NCBI GenBank assembly: GCA_023897205.1
Contig: JAHWDD010000020.1
Coordinates: 1-56,531, forward strand
Length of the DNA: 56,531 nucleotides
Source: Exophiala sp. HKRS030
Lineage: Eukaryota; Ascomycota; Eurotiomycetes; Chaetothyriales; Herpotrichiellaceae
Direction: 5' to 3'
The notes beneath the pieces are model-generated. The model saw only the letters and a list, made by a program, of their open reading frames with translations, did not search any database and was not told the DNA's origin. Shown here piece by piece: positions 10,453-21,308 of the stretch (position 1 is its first letter; every line of letters begins with the position of its first letter). Made by a program: the position numbers and the translations under genes.

Positions 10453-11336
10453 CTAACATACTCTACTCACCTTTGGTCTCTGCCTCCCGACGATTGCTCC
10501 AATCTCGCTCGCTTGGAGCTCGAAGAAACACGCGATGCGTGCGTGAGGCATTTGTGTCCACACCCTCTTCTGAAAATCATCCACCAGATCTTGCAGCAGC
10601 TCATTGCCCGGGTCGAGGATATGGAGGGGCTCGCTTTCGATATCTTCTTCTGCAAACTCTCGTGCCGCCGCCTGCACCATTTCGCTTTGACTCATTCCGT
10701 CCGCCCCGCGGAACGGCGTGCCGAAGAACACCAGCCCTCTGACCGCATCTAACACGCCGGGCCACTCCTTACTGTCGTGGTAGGCGTCGCATACAGCCTA
10801 CTTCAGGATCAGCTAACGTTTCTCCTTTTGAATGCGAACCGACCTTTAGGACGATGAGCCCGCCGAAGCTATACGCAATAAATACTAACGGTCGATCCAC
10901 GCAGCTCTTCTCCTATCAGTCCACTCCACGTCCAGAAGCTTATCTCTTTTTTACCTTTCGCTTCCATCTCAGTGAAAAAAGAAGCCTTGGTGCCACCGTC
11001 CGAGCCGATTGTTCTATCGCGTCCGGTCCGAATCAGTCCGATTTGTATCCGTACCGCATGATGCGTGCGTTTAGTATCACTACCGGTAGCATCTTCTCCT
11101 CTTGAAGCCAGTTGACCCAACGGTCCTCACCACCCTCACCGCGTTTCTTGCTCCTGGTGTCGCCGGGGTGCGCTCCGAGGCCGTGGACGGCGACGATACT
11201 GCAGCACGTTAGCGAGATGGAGCAGTCATGCCGGATAATGCGCTCACTCGATAATCGTCTTTCCATCTTGGTCCGGGCTCGGTGTCGGCTCCCGCAGCAC
11301 CTTCAATCCCGTATCGTCGTCTGTGGTTGGTCGCAC
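10453..11336 (-). pseudogene. SesB-like alpha/beta-hydrolase domain of an NLR-type protein, broken
   Basis: Fungal NOD-like (STAND) proteins often begin with a SesB-like esterase domain used in incompatibility and defence. An exon from 11336 reads GLKVLREPTPSPDQDGKTII; a 49-nt intron (11199-11247) leads into DIVAVHGLGAHP, WVNWLQEEKMLP and ARIMRYGYKSD. A TGA then stands where family members have Trp (SDWFG). Further on PLVFIAYSFGGLIVLK carries the nucleophile elbow (Ser in SFGG, about 10865), then EWPGVLDAVRGLVFFGTPFR, the conserved GTP(H/F)RG block, and DFQKRVW...CFFE. Additional stops lie between the blocks, around 10915-10960. No NACHT/NB-ARC or repeat region follows, so this is an isolated N-terminal remnant. 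The TGG-to-TGA change is G-to-A. Confidence 0.6.
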
Positions 11337-11752
11337 CTGCGGAGGTTAGTGCTTCAAGTAAAAATGTAAGGCTGAAGAAGATGGATGATACCATGATTGG
11401 TCCAACAATAGCACGCTTATACTTAAAAAAAGCAATCGTCGTCTGGTTGCGTAGGACGGATCTGTTCTCAGCAAACACTACTGCCTAGAAGGTACCTATT
11501 ACTCGTCGACTTCGGCTTCGGCTTCAGCTTCAGCGCCGTGCAACCGCTTCCTTCTATCCCTGGAGGTGAGAAGTCTATCGAAGCCAGGTTAGAGGAATTG
11601 GTAATATGATTTCATTGCTGAAGGCCGTACCGCTTGGAGATCATCACTTGTGTTGTTGAACACCAAACAGATGGAACAAGAACACGACATTGGTATCGAA
11701 ATCAGCTTCGTCCGGAAGGTATTTGTGAAAATGAGTGCAAGGCTGATTTCCT

Positions 11753-12265
11753 TCACGATGCATTCGCTTGCCGTAGCTTGAAGGGATCACTAAACAAGCA
11801 GCTGTGCCTTGAAAGCATTAACCTATTCCTTTCATCCTGTTCGTGATTTTCTGAGGAAACCGGTGGGTCTAAGGGTTGAATAGCCACTTGGCAATCGCGT
11901 TGTAAGGTTTGCAGAACGCTATCCAGAAATTCGCTTTCACGGGTGATGAAGACCAAAGGTGGCCGCTCAAGGGTTCTGGTGACGCCGTCGAGGAGGTTTA
12001 CCGCCTGGCTGACCCGCGATTTGATAGACGAGACTTTTGACAACCTATGCTGCTTCGGTCCCCCCTCTAGCGCAACCATTTTTTCCATGCCGTCCAGGAT
12101 CTCTAGCGCCTCTTCGAGATTTCGTTTTTCGGCCTGGCATTGGCAGATTTGCAATGAGCTGTTCTCCCGCCTTGCCCGAACGATTCGCTCTACGTTCGGG
12201 ACCGACGTCTCGAGGAAGAATTGAGAATTGGAGCTCTGCGGTTGTGCTTTATTAAGGAGATCCAT
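11753..12265 (-). CDS. Hypothetical helical protein
   Basis: From the first ATG at 12265 this frame encodes 170 residues, beginning MDLLNKAQPQSSNS. It is rich in charged and heptad-like helical sequence (for example NLEEALEILDGMEKMVALEG and FLDSVLQTLQRDC). An upstream extension to 12463 without an ATG is also open. I do not recognise a family. It lies on the same strand as and upstream of the SesB-like remnant, but no join in frame was found. It could be a real small gene or a fragment of a larger decayed one. Confidence 0.3.
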   Translation of the reverse strand: MDLLNKAQPQSSNSQFFLETSVPNVERIVRARRENSSLQICQCQAEKRNLEEALEILDGMEKMVALEGGPKQHRLSKVSSIKSRVSQAVNLLDGVTRTLERPPLVFITRESEFLDSVLQTLQRDCQVAIQPLDPPVSSENHEQDERNRLMLSRHSCLFSDPFKLRQANAS

Positions 12266-12465
12266 AATGCCGGACACTAAGCATCCATGCCCCAGTAATG
12301 AACTGCTCTTGGGGACTCGGTGACTTCGGGAAGGCGAAGAGGAGGATACGGGCGGAGGAAGGACGATGCATTTGAGAACGGTAGGAAAGCGGTTCTCGCA
12401 TGCTCTATGAAATTGCCATCGATCAGATAAGAAAATTTCTGTAGACAAGAGGAGCGGGCTCACGA

Positions 12466-13809
12466 AGGAACAAACACCGGCGCAAGGTGATAAGCCGATT
12501 GAGTGGCTGCACTCTTAGGGCCATGTCGAATTTGGCATCATTGTGAGTAGCTCGTATCGATTATGTTGGACTTTTAGTAGATATCTCAACAATGGGAGAC
12601 CATTAGTTGCGGGCATAAACAACTCCAAGGTTTAGGGCGTTATCGAGGATGCCACATCAGGGAATGCACTGTTACTTCTGAGATTTTCAGATGTTGCCAG
12701 TTTAGATGGCCAGGAGCCCCCGTCTGCAGCTTCTGGCCGGGCAGTAAGTGCCGCCGTAGAGAGGCTGATCTCTGTTGGAGCATTTCCCGGAGCGATCAGA
12801 CTGTCCGGATCGTGTGCCGGAGGCTGCAGCACCGTCTGAGAAGATGTATTCACGATCGTGGGAGTGCAGCGGGTCCTGTGCTGATCTGCGACGGCGCCAT
12901 GGCAGTCTGTTGACATGGGCAGACTCTGATTATCCATACCAGTGCTGTGGTCCCTGTTGGGAGCATGAACGACAAATTTCTTATAGCTGCGTGAAAGATT
13001 TGCAGGACTAATAGTACAAGCTGGGGAGATGCTCTCGGAAATCTCAATTAGCACGATGTTTCGGGCTATATGTCACATCCCCCAATATACCCGACTTCGT
13101 GCGTCAAGGCCAGAAGTCCAGTTCAGTGTCTGCGAGGTGACAGTAACCATATCAAACAGGGATGGAAAAGAAGGCGAAACGAGGGAGGGGCGCTGGAGCA
13201 ATTACCTGAGCTTTATGCCCTAATTGCGCTGGGCACAGTACAATACCTGGTATTGTTACGGGGATTCTGTTTTCTCTTGCCGAATCTTGGTCCAAGATCG
13301 ACCTGTCAATCCTGTAATGTGCGTTACACCTAGTCTAATTTTCGCTCAGCTTGTCACAAGATGGTTTATGATTCCTTTTCGTTGCCACCCAGCGAAATCC
13401 GGCAAAAGTTACTTCGAAAACGGCGGCAATGGAGGGCCCCGGCGCTGACACCGGTATTTTCCTTGCTTCATCTTAGCCCGACGCGATATGAAAAGCTCCA
13501 TTCGGTGCTTTGGCTACGTCTCTATCTTTTCTGTCGTCTTTTGGTACTGTGAATGCATTGTCAACCGCGCTGAAGACTCCTGTGCCATAGTTCTCCTGCA
13601 GCTGGACAACTGAACTGGGCGTCTCCCCCACCGACAGCCGGTGATTGGCAGACATCAGTCTCGCAAGGATCGAGGAGACACTTGGAAGGTGCGGATTCGA
13701 TCCTATCTCAAGTGAATATCTAGCCTCGAGCCTGCCCTGCTTGGATCCCATTCATCAAGCTCAACCATTACTTTTACTCTCATTTTCTATCAAAGTCATC
13801 CTTCCAAAC
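12466..13809. other. No gene recognised
   Basis: The longest frame is 12632-13054 on the minus strand (up to 140 codons), Ser/Pro/Thr-rich without a recognisable domain. The last part (13690-13809) is the presumed 5' leader of the homeobox remnant. No repeats noted. Confidence 0.35.
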
Positions 13810-14944
13810 ATGGACCACTACAACCAAACAGCGGACAGGCCTTATGCCTCGCACGGCCAACCTAGGCTCGAGATCCCTCAGGCTGAGCAACAACTGCCAT
13901 CTGTTCGGGAGGTATGTTGTCCCGACGACGAGTAACGTCGAGCTCTTACTGACATGATAACCAGGCCATCCCTCCTCCACGCGGGCACACTCTCGAGACC
14001 CACACTCAAGAGGTGCCATCCCACTCGAGGCCGGAAGCGGTGCCATATTTCAGCCCTCAATCCACCACGAGCATGAATGTGGCTAGCATCCCAACTCCGG
14101 TGTAACCGCACTTCAGCCCCATGGCGTATCCCACCTACCCAACAAGCCAAATGAAGATGAATGGACTTCTACCCTCTCCCACTGCAAACCCCGGCGGAAT
14201 ACGGCTCACCTTGGTCTACATCGTCCACATATGCCGATCCTGTTCCGATGAGTGCTGGACCAACTCTCCCAACTCAACCCCAACCCTACGCCATCAGCCA
14301 GTCCATGGTCCCCTCCGACACTCAAGAGCGCATCTACTCATCAACCTACTTCGTGAGCCGACGGGCCCATGACAGCCCGGGCACATACTCACGATGGAGG
14401 ACGCCAGAAGTTCACGCGGCTCCCCGGTACAACCCATACCACATGTCAGACGGATCGTACAATCAGCCTGTGGACTTCAGCAGATACCCTCAGCCTTACG
14501 ATCAAGATCGGAGTCCGCTGGGATACGACAGGCGACATCGATCCCTGGATACCTCTCCATACCTTACGAAGTACAGTCAACTGTTGTCCTACCCGATCAT
14601 GGGCTATCGGACCCACGGCAATGGTCGACGATGCCGAGGCAACTTTCCGACGCCCATCACCGACATTCTTGGCCTATGGCTGCAAGAGCACTTGGATCAT
14701 CCCTATCACAGTGATGAGCAGAAGCAAGATTTCATTCAGCGGACAGGTCTGACGGTCATTCAGGTGAGTTGCCAACATTCCCACTCTTGCACGGTCATTG
14801 TCTTGACAGTCTCGTGAGATTAACAACTGGTTTATCAACGCTCGCCGTCGGCAGCTGCCAGCCCTCAGAGAGGTACAAGACTATTCGAAGCCGGGCCTGA
14901 AGAAATTCTTCCCACTTAAAAAGTCCTGCCCAGCTTTTTTTTAG
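13810..14944 (+). pseudogene. TALE (KN-type) homeobox transcription factor, decayed
   Basis: Exon 1 (13810-13911) begins MDHYNQTADRPYASHGQPRL; intron 13912-13964 joins it to AIPPPRGHTLETHTQEV. The text is Pro/Tyr/Ser-rich as usual upstream of such homeodomains. A TAA at 14103-14105 interrupts PTPV-PHFSP, where CAA (Gln) is the likely ancestor. Near 14185 the frame shifts by one base. The homeodomain then reads RGNFPTPITDILGLWLQEHL, DHPYHSDEQKQDFI, RTGLTVIQ; intron 14764-14809; then SREINNWFINARRRQLPAL with the WFINARRR recognition helix. The three-residue loop extension marks the TALE class, which includes yeast Cup9 and Tos8. The DNA-binding half is readable but is separated from the start codon by the stop and the frameshift. 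An expressed 3' product from an internal start is possible. Cup9 was named for copper resistance in yeast; here the link is position only. Confidence 0.7.
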
Positions 14945-15258
14945 GAATGGACTCAGGACCTCGAGGCGGCAATAGGAGGTTTAAGTGGTACAGGGTTTGT
15001 GCTCGTCGAGTGCGTTCACCTCAGGATCAACGACATCAAGCTCTTGTGCGAGTAAGTCATACTCATCTGAGGGCCGAAACTGGTCAACTAGTCCAGGCAT
15101 GGTGGTGGTGGCAATTGGCGGCCCGTGGTAGTGATCCTCCCACTATTTGTTTACCGCATCAAAAACCGGCTTGTGCCATGCTTTTGGCCAATTTCTCTTG
15201 GTGTGGGCAGTATATACAGCTTCGCTCCCCTACCTCAGGTCTTCTTTGTATAAACTGG
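14945..15258. other. No gene recognised
   Basis: A plus-strand open frame (14947-15333) overlaps the 3' end of the membrane-protein gene on the other strand and has no recognisable content. Confidence 0.35.
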
Positions 15259-16399
15259 CTACTTGTCGAGCGCTTCATACCACAGTATTGCACTTCCAAT
15301 CGTGTACGCGGCCGATGCCCACTACAACGTTAAGTCACCCTGATATTCACACCAACTTGCCGAGCAGTAACCAAACGAAGCCGACAGTATCCATTCCACC
15401 GCGCCAATAAGGTTCCACAATCCAGCATGCCAGCCTATTACATGGGGTGCTGGCTTGTACCATTTCTCCTGCGTCTCGAGCAGTAATAGGATTCCTGAGA
15501 ATACAAAGAGGACACTGCCAACCAGATATGACAACCAGTACACGCCCCAGAGCACCCCTTGACTCAGGTGGCCGTAGATCCCAGAAAGATCCAGGATGCC
15601 AGAAACATAGAAGACAGTTGCTCCGATAGCAAGCGAGATATTGGCGACGAGTCCAATCTCACGGATGTAGTGGGTGCGGAACTCATGCCAGCTTGGCCAC
15701 CACCGCCACCTGCGCCGGAGCAGTGGGCCCGCGCTCTTGTCATTTCTCTGATGGTGATGCGTACAGCTCGAGGGGTCGACTTCGCAGAAAAGTTCCCGCA
15801 CTGCCCAGCCAAAACAGCCCTTCTGGTTTTCGTTGACCGCTTCGAAAATCAGAAATACGGCCCCTACCTGGAACAGTGTTGCACCAACGAAAAACAACAC
15901 GCCTCCTCCGATAGTAGTTTCTTTGCGAAACTCCGTACTTGGGTATGCTAGGGGGAGCCAGTAGAACAAGCTGGCTATGATAAAGATGAAACAGCCAACA
16001 GTGAAGAGAAAAGCGACCCAGAAGGAGATGTCCCAATACGGAAACTCAGTGAACATTCGCTTGACGCCTGTGAGGGATTTATGGAATTTGTTCTGGGCTA
16101 GCGGATGGTTTGGTGGGACTATGAGAGGGTGACGGCCTGGGATGTTCAGCGGGTAAGGACTTTAAGAAGGGGGCTGGCTTGCCTTTGCGGTTGTCGCGTG
16201 AGCGCCAGTGATATTGCACGTGGCTATCGCGATTCGACTCTTCATCCTCCGATTTGTTTTCGATCTTATCGAAGCGTGCATGTGTTGCGTTGAACCCAGG
16301 AATCGAGCCTGCTACGGAACTGAAATTGAGTCGAAGACCATTCTGCTCGAGATGTTGGCGGCGCTCGTCGGGAACATACTTGCTCCGACTCTGAGGCAT
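15259..16399 (-). pseudogene. Conserved fungal integral membrane protein, C-terminus broken
   Basis: An N-terminal soluble part (16399-about 16150) reads ERRQHLEQNGLRLNFSSVAG, IPGFNATHARFDK and YHWRSRDNRKGKP. The membrane part starts near 16077 with LTGVKRMFTEFPYWD and has TM spans: WVAFLFTVGCFIFIIASLFY, GGGVLFFVGATLFQVGAVFL, IGLVANISLAIGATVFYVSG, GVYWLSYLVGSVLFVFSGIL and GLWNLIGAVEWILSASFGYC. This arrangement matches a widespread fungal family annotated only as integral membrane protein. The join near 16080-16150 needs an intron whose ends I could not fix. Near the end the frame reads CEYQGDLTL, a TAG at 15322-15324 in place of Trp, then WASAAYTIGSAILWYEALDK and a second TAG at 15259. The first stop would remove the last span. 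The change TGG to TAG is G-to-A. It may be a truncated but working protein; I favour early decay. Confidence 0.6.
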
Positions 16400-16639
16400 A
16401 TTTCAATTGTTCTTGCCCTGTAAAAGGTTGTGCGTTGTCAAGAGAAGTCTTGCTTCAAAGGTCCTATTGCTCCTTGGTCTGCTGCCGATTAGCCACCAGA
16501 AGATGACATGTAAGGGAGTTCGGTCCATTGAAAGCTTATTACGTAGTAACGGAACAAGCGGGAATTCGTCCTGCATGACGCCTGGGGTGACATTCGGTGT
16601 AAGCCGCAGTGATTGGTGGAAACAAAGAACTCGTAACTT

Positions 16640-17002
16640 ATGATGCGAGAGAAGATGGCAACAGCAGAAGCCATCAGCACGGGCCAGGAAGGCTCACGCG
16701 ACCATTCACACTCCCAAAAGGCTTTCGAAAACACTGCAACCTATTTGAACGCGGACCCGACCACCCCAACGCGTCCGATCACCTTCGACGCGTCAACTCC
16801 GCCGACCCAACGACACTCGTTACGAGCGAGACAACCAACCGGACGTGTCCTGAACATTGACGAAGGGAGCGACGAAGCCGGGGAGGGGGATGGAGAACAG
16901 ACGGACACTCGTCAAAAGACAAACGGCAAGCGCGGTCGCCCGCCAAAGTTGGCGAAGACGCAACCGGGAGTAGATGGGCATCGAGGACTCTGTGCAGCTT
17001 AG
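16640..17002 (+). CDS. AT-hook protein, duplicated in inverted copy at 42.8-43.1 kb
   Basis: The frame encodes 120 residues (106 or more from internal Met codons). It is acidic and Thr-rich in the middle (DEGSDEAGEGDGEQTDT) and has an AT-hook NGKRGRPPKL near the end, a minor-groove DNA-binding motif. It ends abruptly soon after (KTQPGVDGHRGLCAA), which suggests a C-terminal truncation: the decayed inverted copy at about 42780-43110 appears to continue with further helical coding-like sequence. Being present twice, it may belong to a transposable element, for example a non-LTR element ORF1, but no polymerase is nearby. No other domain is visible. Confidence 0.4.
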   Translation: MMREKMATAEAISTGQEGSRDHSHSQKAFENTATYLNADPTTPTRPITFDASTPPTQRHSLRARQPTGRVLNIDEGSDEAGEGDGEQTDTRQKTNGKRGRPPKLAKTQPGVDGHRGLCAA

Positions 17003-17083
17003 ACAGTGCTTTCCGATAGGCGAGTCATCAAGGCGAGCGGAATATCCAGAACACAATTATTCTCGCTGGCAGAATTCTCACTC

Positions 17084-17494
17084 TCAATATTTCCAGGGAA
17101 GATATCGAAGGTCCGTCTCCCAGTTCCAAAAGTATTCATATTCAAGGTGCTGCATCGCGAACCACTGCAGGGCCATGTGCATACTGCGTGCTACCCAATG
17201 GATTGGTCCGTCTAACATCTGTAATGGATCTTCCAGAGTGGCGTTTTGGTCATCAGCTCCCGTGCTTCGATCGTGTCCGGTTTTCATACCCGAGCCTTCG
17301 ACCGTTTCTTTGACATACTGAAAATCTTGCGCCAGCTTATCAACTATAGAGCGGATCGACTTCCAGGGCGATTGGCTTCACTTGCGCGCTTCGGCGGACG
17401 GGTGCTTGCCGGATGATTCATACTCGTCCACTAGTTCCAGGAGCTCCCTGAGTGTCTCTTCTATGCCTTGTATTCTCACGTCGACATCCGACAT
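17084..17494 (-). pseudogene. Hypothetical coiled-coil gene with internal stop
   Basis: From ATG at 17494 the frame reads MSDVDVRIQGIEETLRELLE, LVDEYESSGKHPSAEARK, then TGA at 17378-17380 (codon 39), then SQSPWKSIRSIVDKLAQDFQ, YVKETVEGSG, and on to 17084. The text looks coding on both sides of the stop: helical, charged, then a Trp/aromatic-rich end (IHWVARSMHMALQWFAM). CGA to TGA would explain the stop. I do not recognise the family. Confidence 0.35.
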
Positions 17495-18694
17495 CGTAAG
17501 GGAGTGAGGGTTCGAACCTTTCGCGGTGTTAAGAGTGGAGTGATGTTAAAGATTTGACGTGGTCTCTGGTGTTGATTTCTGTGACACGTGGTTGCTGGTA
17601 GAACAGAGGTCGTCTTGGCATGCACAGGCCACAACCCGGAGGATCTTTAAGCGTGCGAAAGCTAATGATTCGCAACGATCGCTGTGGTGCCCGGCAAACC
17701 ATCGGTAAAAGTTGGGGCGCACGGGCCACAACCCCGTCGAGGTAGTTATGGCCCGTGCACGCCCTGGCCAAAGGACAACTAATTGTCTCACTGTGAATCC
17801 GGCGAGTAGTTTAAAGGGAGAAGCATCTTCTAAGGTGGTCATCTATCATTCCATATTCATCCATATCCAAAGGACACAACATCTTTTAGAAGGATCTACT
17901 TACGCAGTTCCAAGTTATCGTGAAGTAATTCAACATTCTTTAATCAACAGTGTCACCAATCTAAGTGATCCCCACGCAGGCGAAGTGCCAACAAGATATC
18001 CCTACGCTGTATTGTGACTCTCCTAGCATGGATGGCACATGAATTCGTATCTTCAAAGAGTGTGATAAGGTACGCTTCAGTAGTTCCCTGAAGGGCACCA
18101 TTCCTACATGATTGGAATCTAAAATTGTGCCTTAGATTCCTTTTCGTCCTTTGTTGCGGGGTGGTCTCTGTTTCGGGACTTCAATCTGACATTGAAGCGT
18201 TTTTTGCTACAGTGAACCGGGCCATTTCTCATCAATTTATTCCTCATAGCAAACCGAAGACTTTTCGGGACCATGAAATTGGTCAGCCGGCAACATATAT
18301 CAACGCTCAATTCAACACCACATGCTTTGACAACTGTGATGCTGCATCACAAATGTCCCACGAAGTCCACAGTCCAAGGTGCGCTGTGGACGCTCACCCA
18401 GGAGAGGGTATCTCATGGCCGTGGTGGCCGTCGTCTCAGCCCGGCTGGCCACTAGCAGCCTGGTCTTCTCAAGCATGAAAATGGAGTTCCTTCATGGACA
18501 GTAACACTTTACTCTAAGAGTTTGCCGCCGTAACTACGTCTAGATCGAGAGCCAGTACCACCCAGTAGCAGCCCCTGTTTCGCCTCACGTCTGATCTTCA
18601 ACGTCGGCGGTCTCGTTTAAAAGAAAGACACTCCCTGAGCTTGCTGCGTGCTCACCAAACAATTCTCCAGTAGAAGCTCGTGCTACGACGCAAG
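17495..18694. other. No gene recognised; includes upstream of second oxidase
   Basis: Open frames at 17529-17842 (minus) and 18125-18478 (plus) have no recognisable content. The last few hundred bases are the presumed promoter of the oxidase remnant. No TTTGTGCGT copy is present in this promoter. Confidence 0.35.
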
Positions 18695-21308
18695 ATGGTG
18701 TCGCAATGCATGCAAGTCTTGCAGTGCGCCCTGGTCCTTTTGTTGTTGCAACCGCAGAAAACACTTGCGGCGCTTCGTTCGTACAATCTTACCTTGAATG
18801 CCGGCACGCGAGCTCCAGGTCAGTAGCAAACCGAGATTACCTTTCCCAATTCTTTCTGACAAAACATCGCAGATGGAGTGAAGCGCGAAGTCTACCTTGT
18901 CAACGGTCAACAGCCTGGTCCCTTAACTGAGGCTGACGAGGGTGACGACCTAGAAATCTTTGTACAGAACGATTTGCCGGTCGAGCAAACCATTCATTGG
19001 CATGGTTTGTCGCCCCTCCCGTGCGAATCTTGCTCGAGCGAATCTGGGAAAGGCGCTGACCAAGACGTCTTGTGCAGGTCTTCTTCAACGTGGTACCCCG
19101 GACATGGACGGCGTTCCTGGTATCACTCAGGTGTGTTGATGTACCAGTTGCTGCCAGCTGTCAAGATGCTCATGTGTGCTAGTTTCCCATCCCGCCAGGA
19201 GGCAATTTTACCTACCGCTTCTCCACAGGTACTGAGTACGGCGCTTACTGGAATCATTCTCATTTTCGAGCTTACTACGATGACGCTGTTCGCGGCCCAC
19301 TTCTCATACATCCCTCACCATCACGCCGCCGTCCATTCGAGAGCCTCGCTCAAGACAGCAAAGAGCTAGATACAATGCTCCGTGTAGAGCGAGCTGCCAC
19401 GCCGCTTCTGTTGGCCGACTGGTATCATAGACTCTCAGATGTTATCTACGATGAATACTTCAAAACCGGAGCCTTCCCTCAGTGTGTCGACAGTCTTCTG
19501 GCCAATGGGTACGGGTGAGTTCAGTGCTTGCCCGAAAGCGTCCTTCAAGCCAATCCGGGACTGGGAATAGAGTCCTTCCTCGCCAACGATCCACATGATC
19601 CTGTCAATCCGATGTCGACACCGCCGGCTGCTGGCGTTTCTGGCATGTCAATGGACTCAACTTCGAGCAGCGAAATGCCAATGGAGACAGTCTCATCATC
19701 CCCTATGTCGATGGACTGCTCCATGACCATGCGTGTACGGCAACGATCGGAACATATGTCGATGACGGGAGATTCTGCAACCGCTGAGATGAACACTCTT
19801 TCGGCAACTAGCACTGATATGGCCCCGGCGGCTAGCATGTCCAGCATGCCCGACATGATGTCCACTCTCGGTCCTAAAGGTTGCAGTCCACCCATGATGT
19901 TCAAGCCAGGCTTTGATAAAAGGTTCCCTCCCACCAGAGACCTGCACCAACACTACGTCAGAGCAGTTGGTGTTAAATGCCGATGCTTCTCAAGGGTGGA
20001 CGGCTTTCCATTTGGTCAACGCCGGTGCTGTAAGTAGGCTGAGTGTCTCACTTAATGGCCACTCTTTCATTGTTTACGCTGCAGACGGACTATATGTGAA
20101 GACACAAAAGGCCGAGGTCGGTTCTGGCACGCTTATATTGACTTTCTGTTCTGACGATGACAAGTTATACACATCATAGTAGGCCAGCGTTATTCGGTAA
20201 TGGTGAGACTGGATCAGATGCCGGGCAACTACAATCTGCGATTCGCTTCGTATCCCTACGGAGATATGCAACAGGTCATTGAAGGTCAGGCAATACTGTC
20301 ATATCAGGTAAGGCGATTCAATTCCAGCCCTTAGCGAAGAGTTGTACTAACTCACGGCAGGTCAATGGCCAAAATGCCACCAATTTGGCCACGATGGATA
20401 ATCCTGCCTTGCCTTGGGCGCTTGTGAATGGGTCTGCAAAACTCACTGCTGCTGAGCTGGACGAACAGACGCTTGCGCCATTTGACAGCAGTGGCCCTCC
20501 CAGCGGACCATCTGCCGTCACAAAACTATTTGCTATCAATCAAACCGACGTCGTCACCTGGGTCATCGACGGTCAGCCCTTCTCAGAACCGTCCAGACCA
20601 ATCATTTACGGCAATACTTCTGACGGCTGGGAAGCAGCTACAAGTCTGCACTTACCCGGTAACTCAACAATTGATCTGATCATGCACGTCGCAAACGATT
20701 CGATGGATACGGTGAGTTGAATCTTTTAGAATGGCAAATCCATGAGTCATAGCTGACACTGAATCTCAATAGATGGGACATCCGATACACCTGCATGGTC
20801 ATAAATTCTAGTTTTCGGGATCAGGTACCGGAATGTTTCCGTATCGTTCTGTCACGGAGGCGCCATCAAACATTCTTAATCTGCAAAATCCCCCTTATCG
20901 AGATACGATCGATCTGCCACCGTCCGGGTGGGCCGTTATCAGGTGTGCCACATAGTGTTCGGGCGTAGTTCATTCATTGCTAATGTGTCACAGATATGTC
21001 ATCGACAATCCAGGGGCGTGGTTTCTCCACTGCTATGTGCAATGGCACCTTGTGGTAAGTGTATTCAAGGAACATCTGAACTCAGAGGCTGACCGTTTGA
21101 TTCAATGCAGAGCGGGATGGCAGTAGTGCTTATTGAAGGTCAGGAGCGGCTTGGACAACTATTGGGATCGATTGAGTCCGCCGCCAATTATCCAAATGCA
21201 ACGGCTCCAGCTAGTGTGGGAACGTCCCTTGCCAGGACAAACGTAATGCGCAGCGTCCCGCTTCCAGCCATATTGTGCGCGACACAATTCGGCCACATGC
21301 TTTATTAG
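18695..21308 (+). pseudogene. Second Met-rich multicopper oxidase, nonsense mutations and lost copper ligand
   Basis: This paralogue of the oxidase at 2052 keeps a corresponding exon order from MVSQCMQVL to GHMLY. HWHG, NHSHF and HPIHLHGH survive. Defects: TGA at 19516-19518 (ANGYG-stop-VQCLP; the intact copy has Arg), a one-base shift near 19915-19920 (PGFD then KGSLPPETCTN), TAG at 20809-20811 (HGHKF-stop, Trp in the intact copy), and HCYVQWH at 21028-21048, where His is now Tyr (TAT at 21034). The last would destroy the trinuclear copper site even if the stops were bypassed. The Met-rich insert is still readable (SGMSMDSTSSSEMPMETVSS). The C-terminal anchor is replaced by an unrelated tail. 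Both stops and the His-to-Tyr change are C-to-T or G-to-A. It lies head-to-tail with the intact DUF4396 and ATPase block. Confidence 0.88.

Noticed and set aside
16820..17056. Minus-strand frame overlapping the AT-hook gene, with a similar peptide on the opposite strand at 42.8 kb
   Set aside because: The peptide similarity is explained by the nucleotide duplication; the AT-hook frame is the better coding candidate.
17500..17530. GGTTCGAACC, a tRNA T-loop-like sequence
   Set aside because: No acceptor stem, D arm or anticodon arm can be folded around it.
19509..19524. A 16-nt intron removing the TGA of the second oxidase (GTACGGGTGAGTTCAG)
   Set aside because: Far shorter than any functional spliceosomal intron here, and the intact paralogue codes straight through this position.
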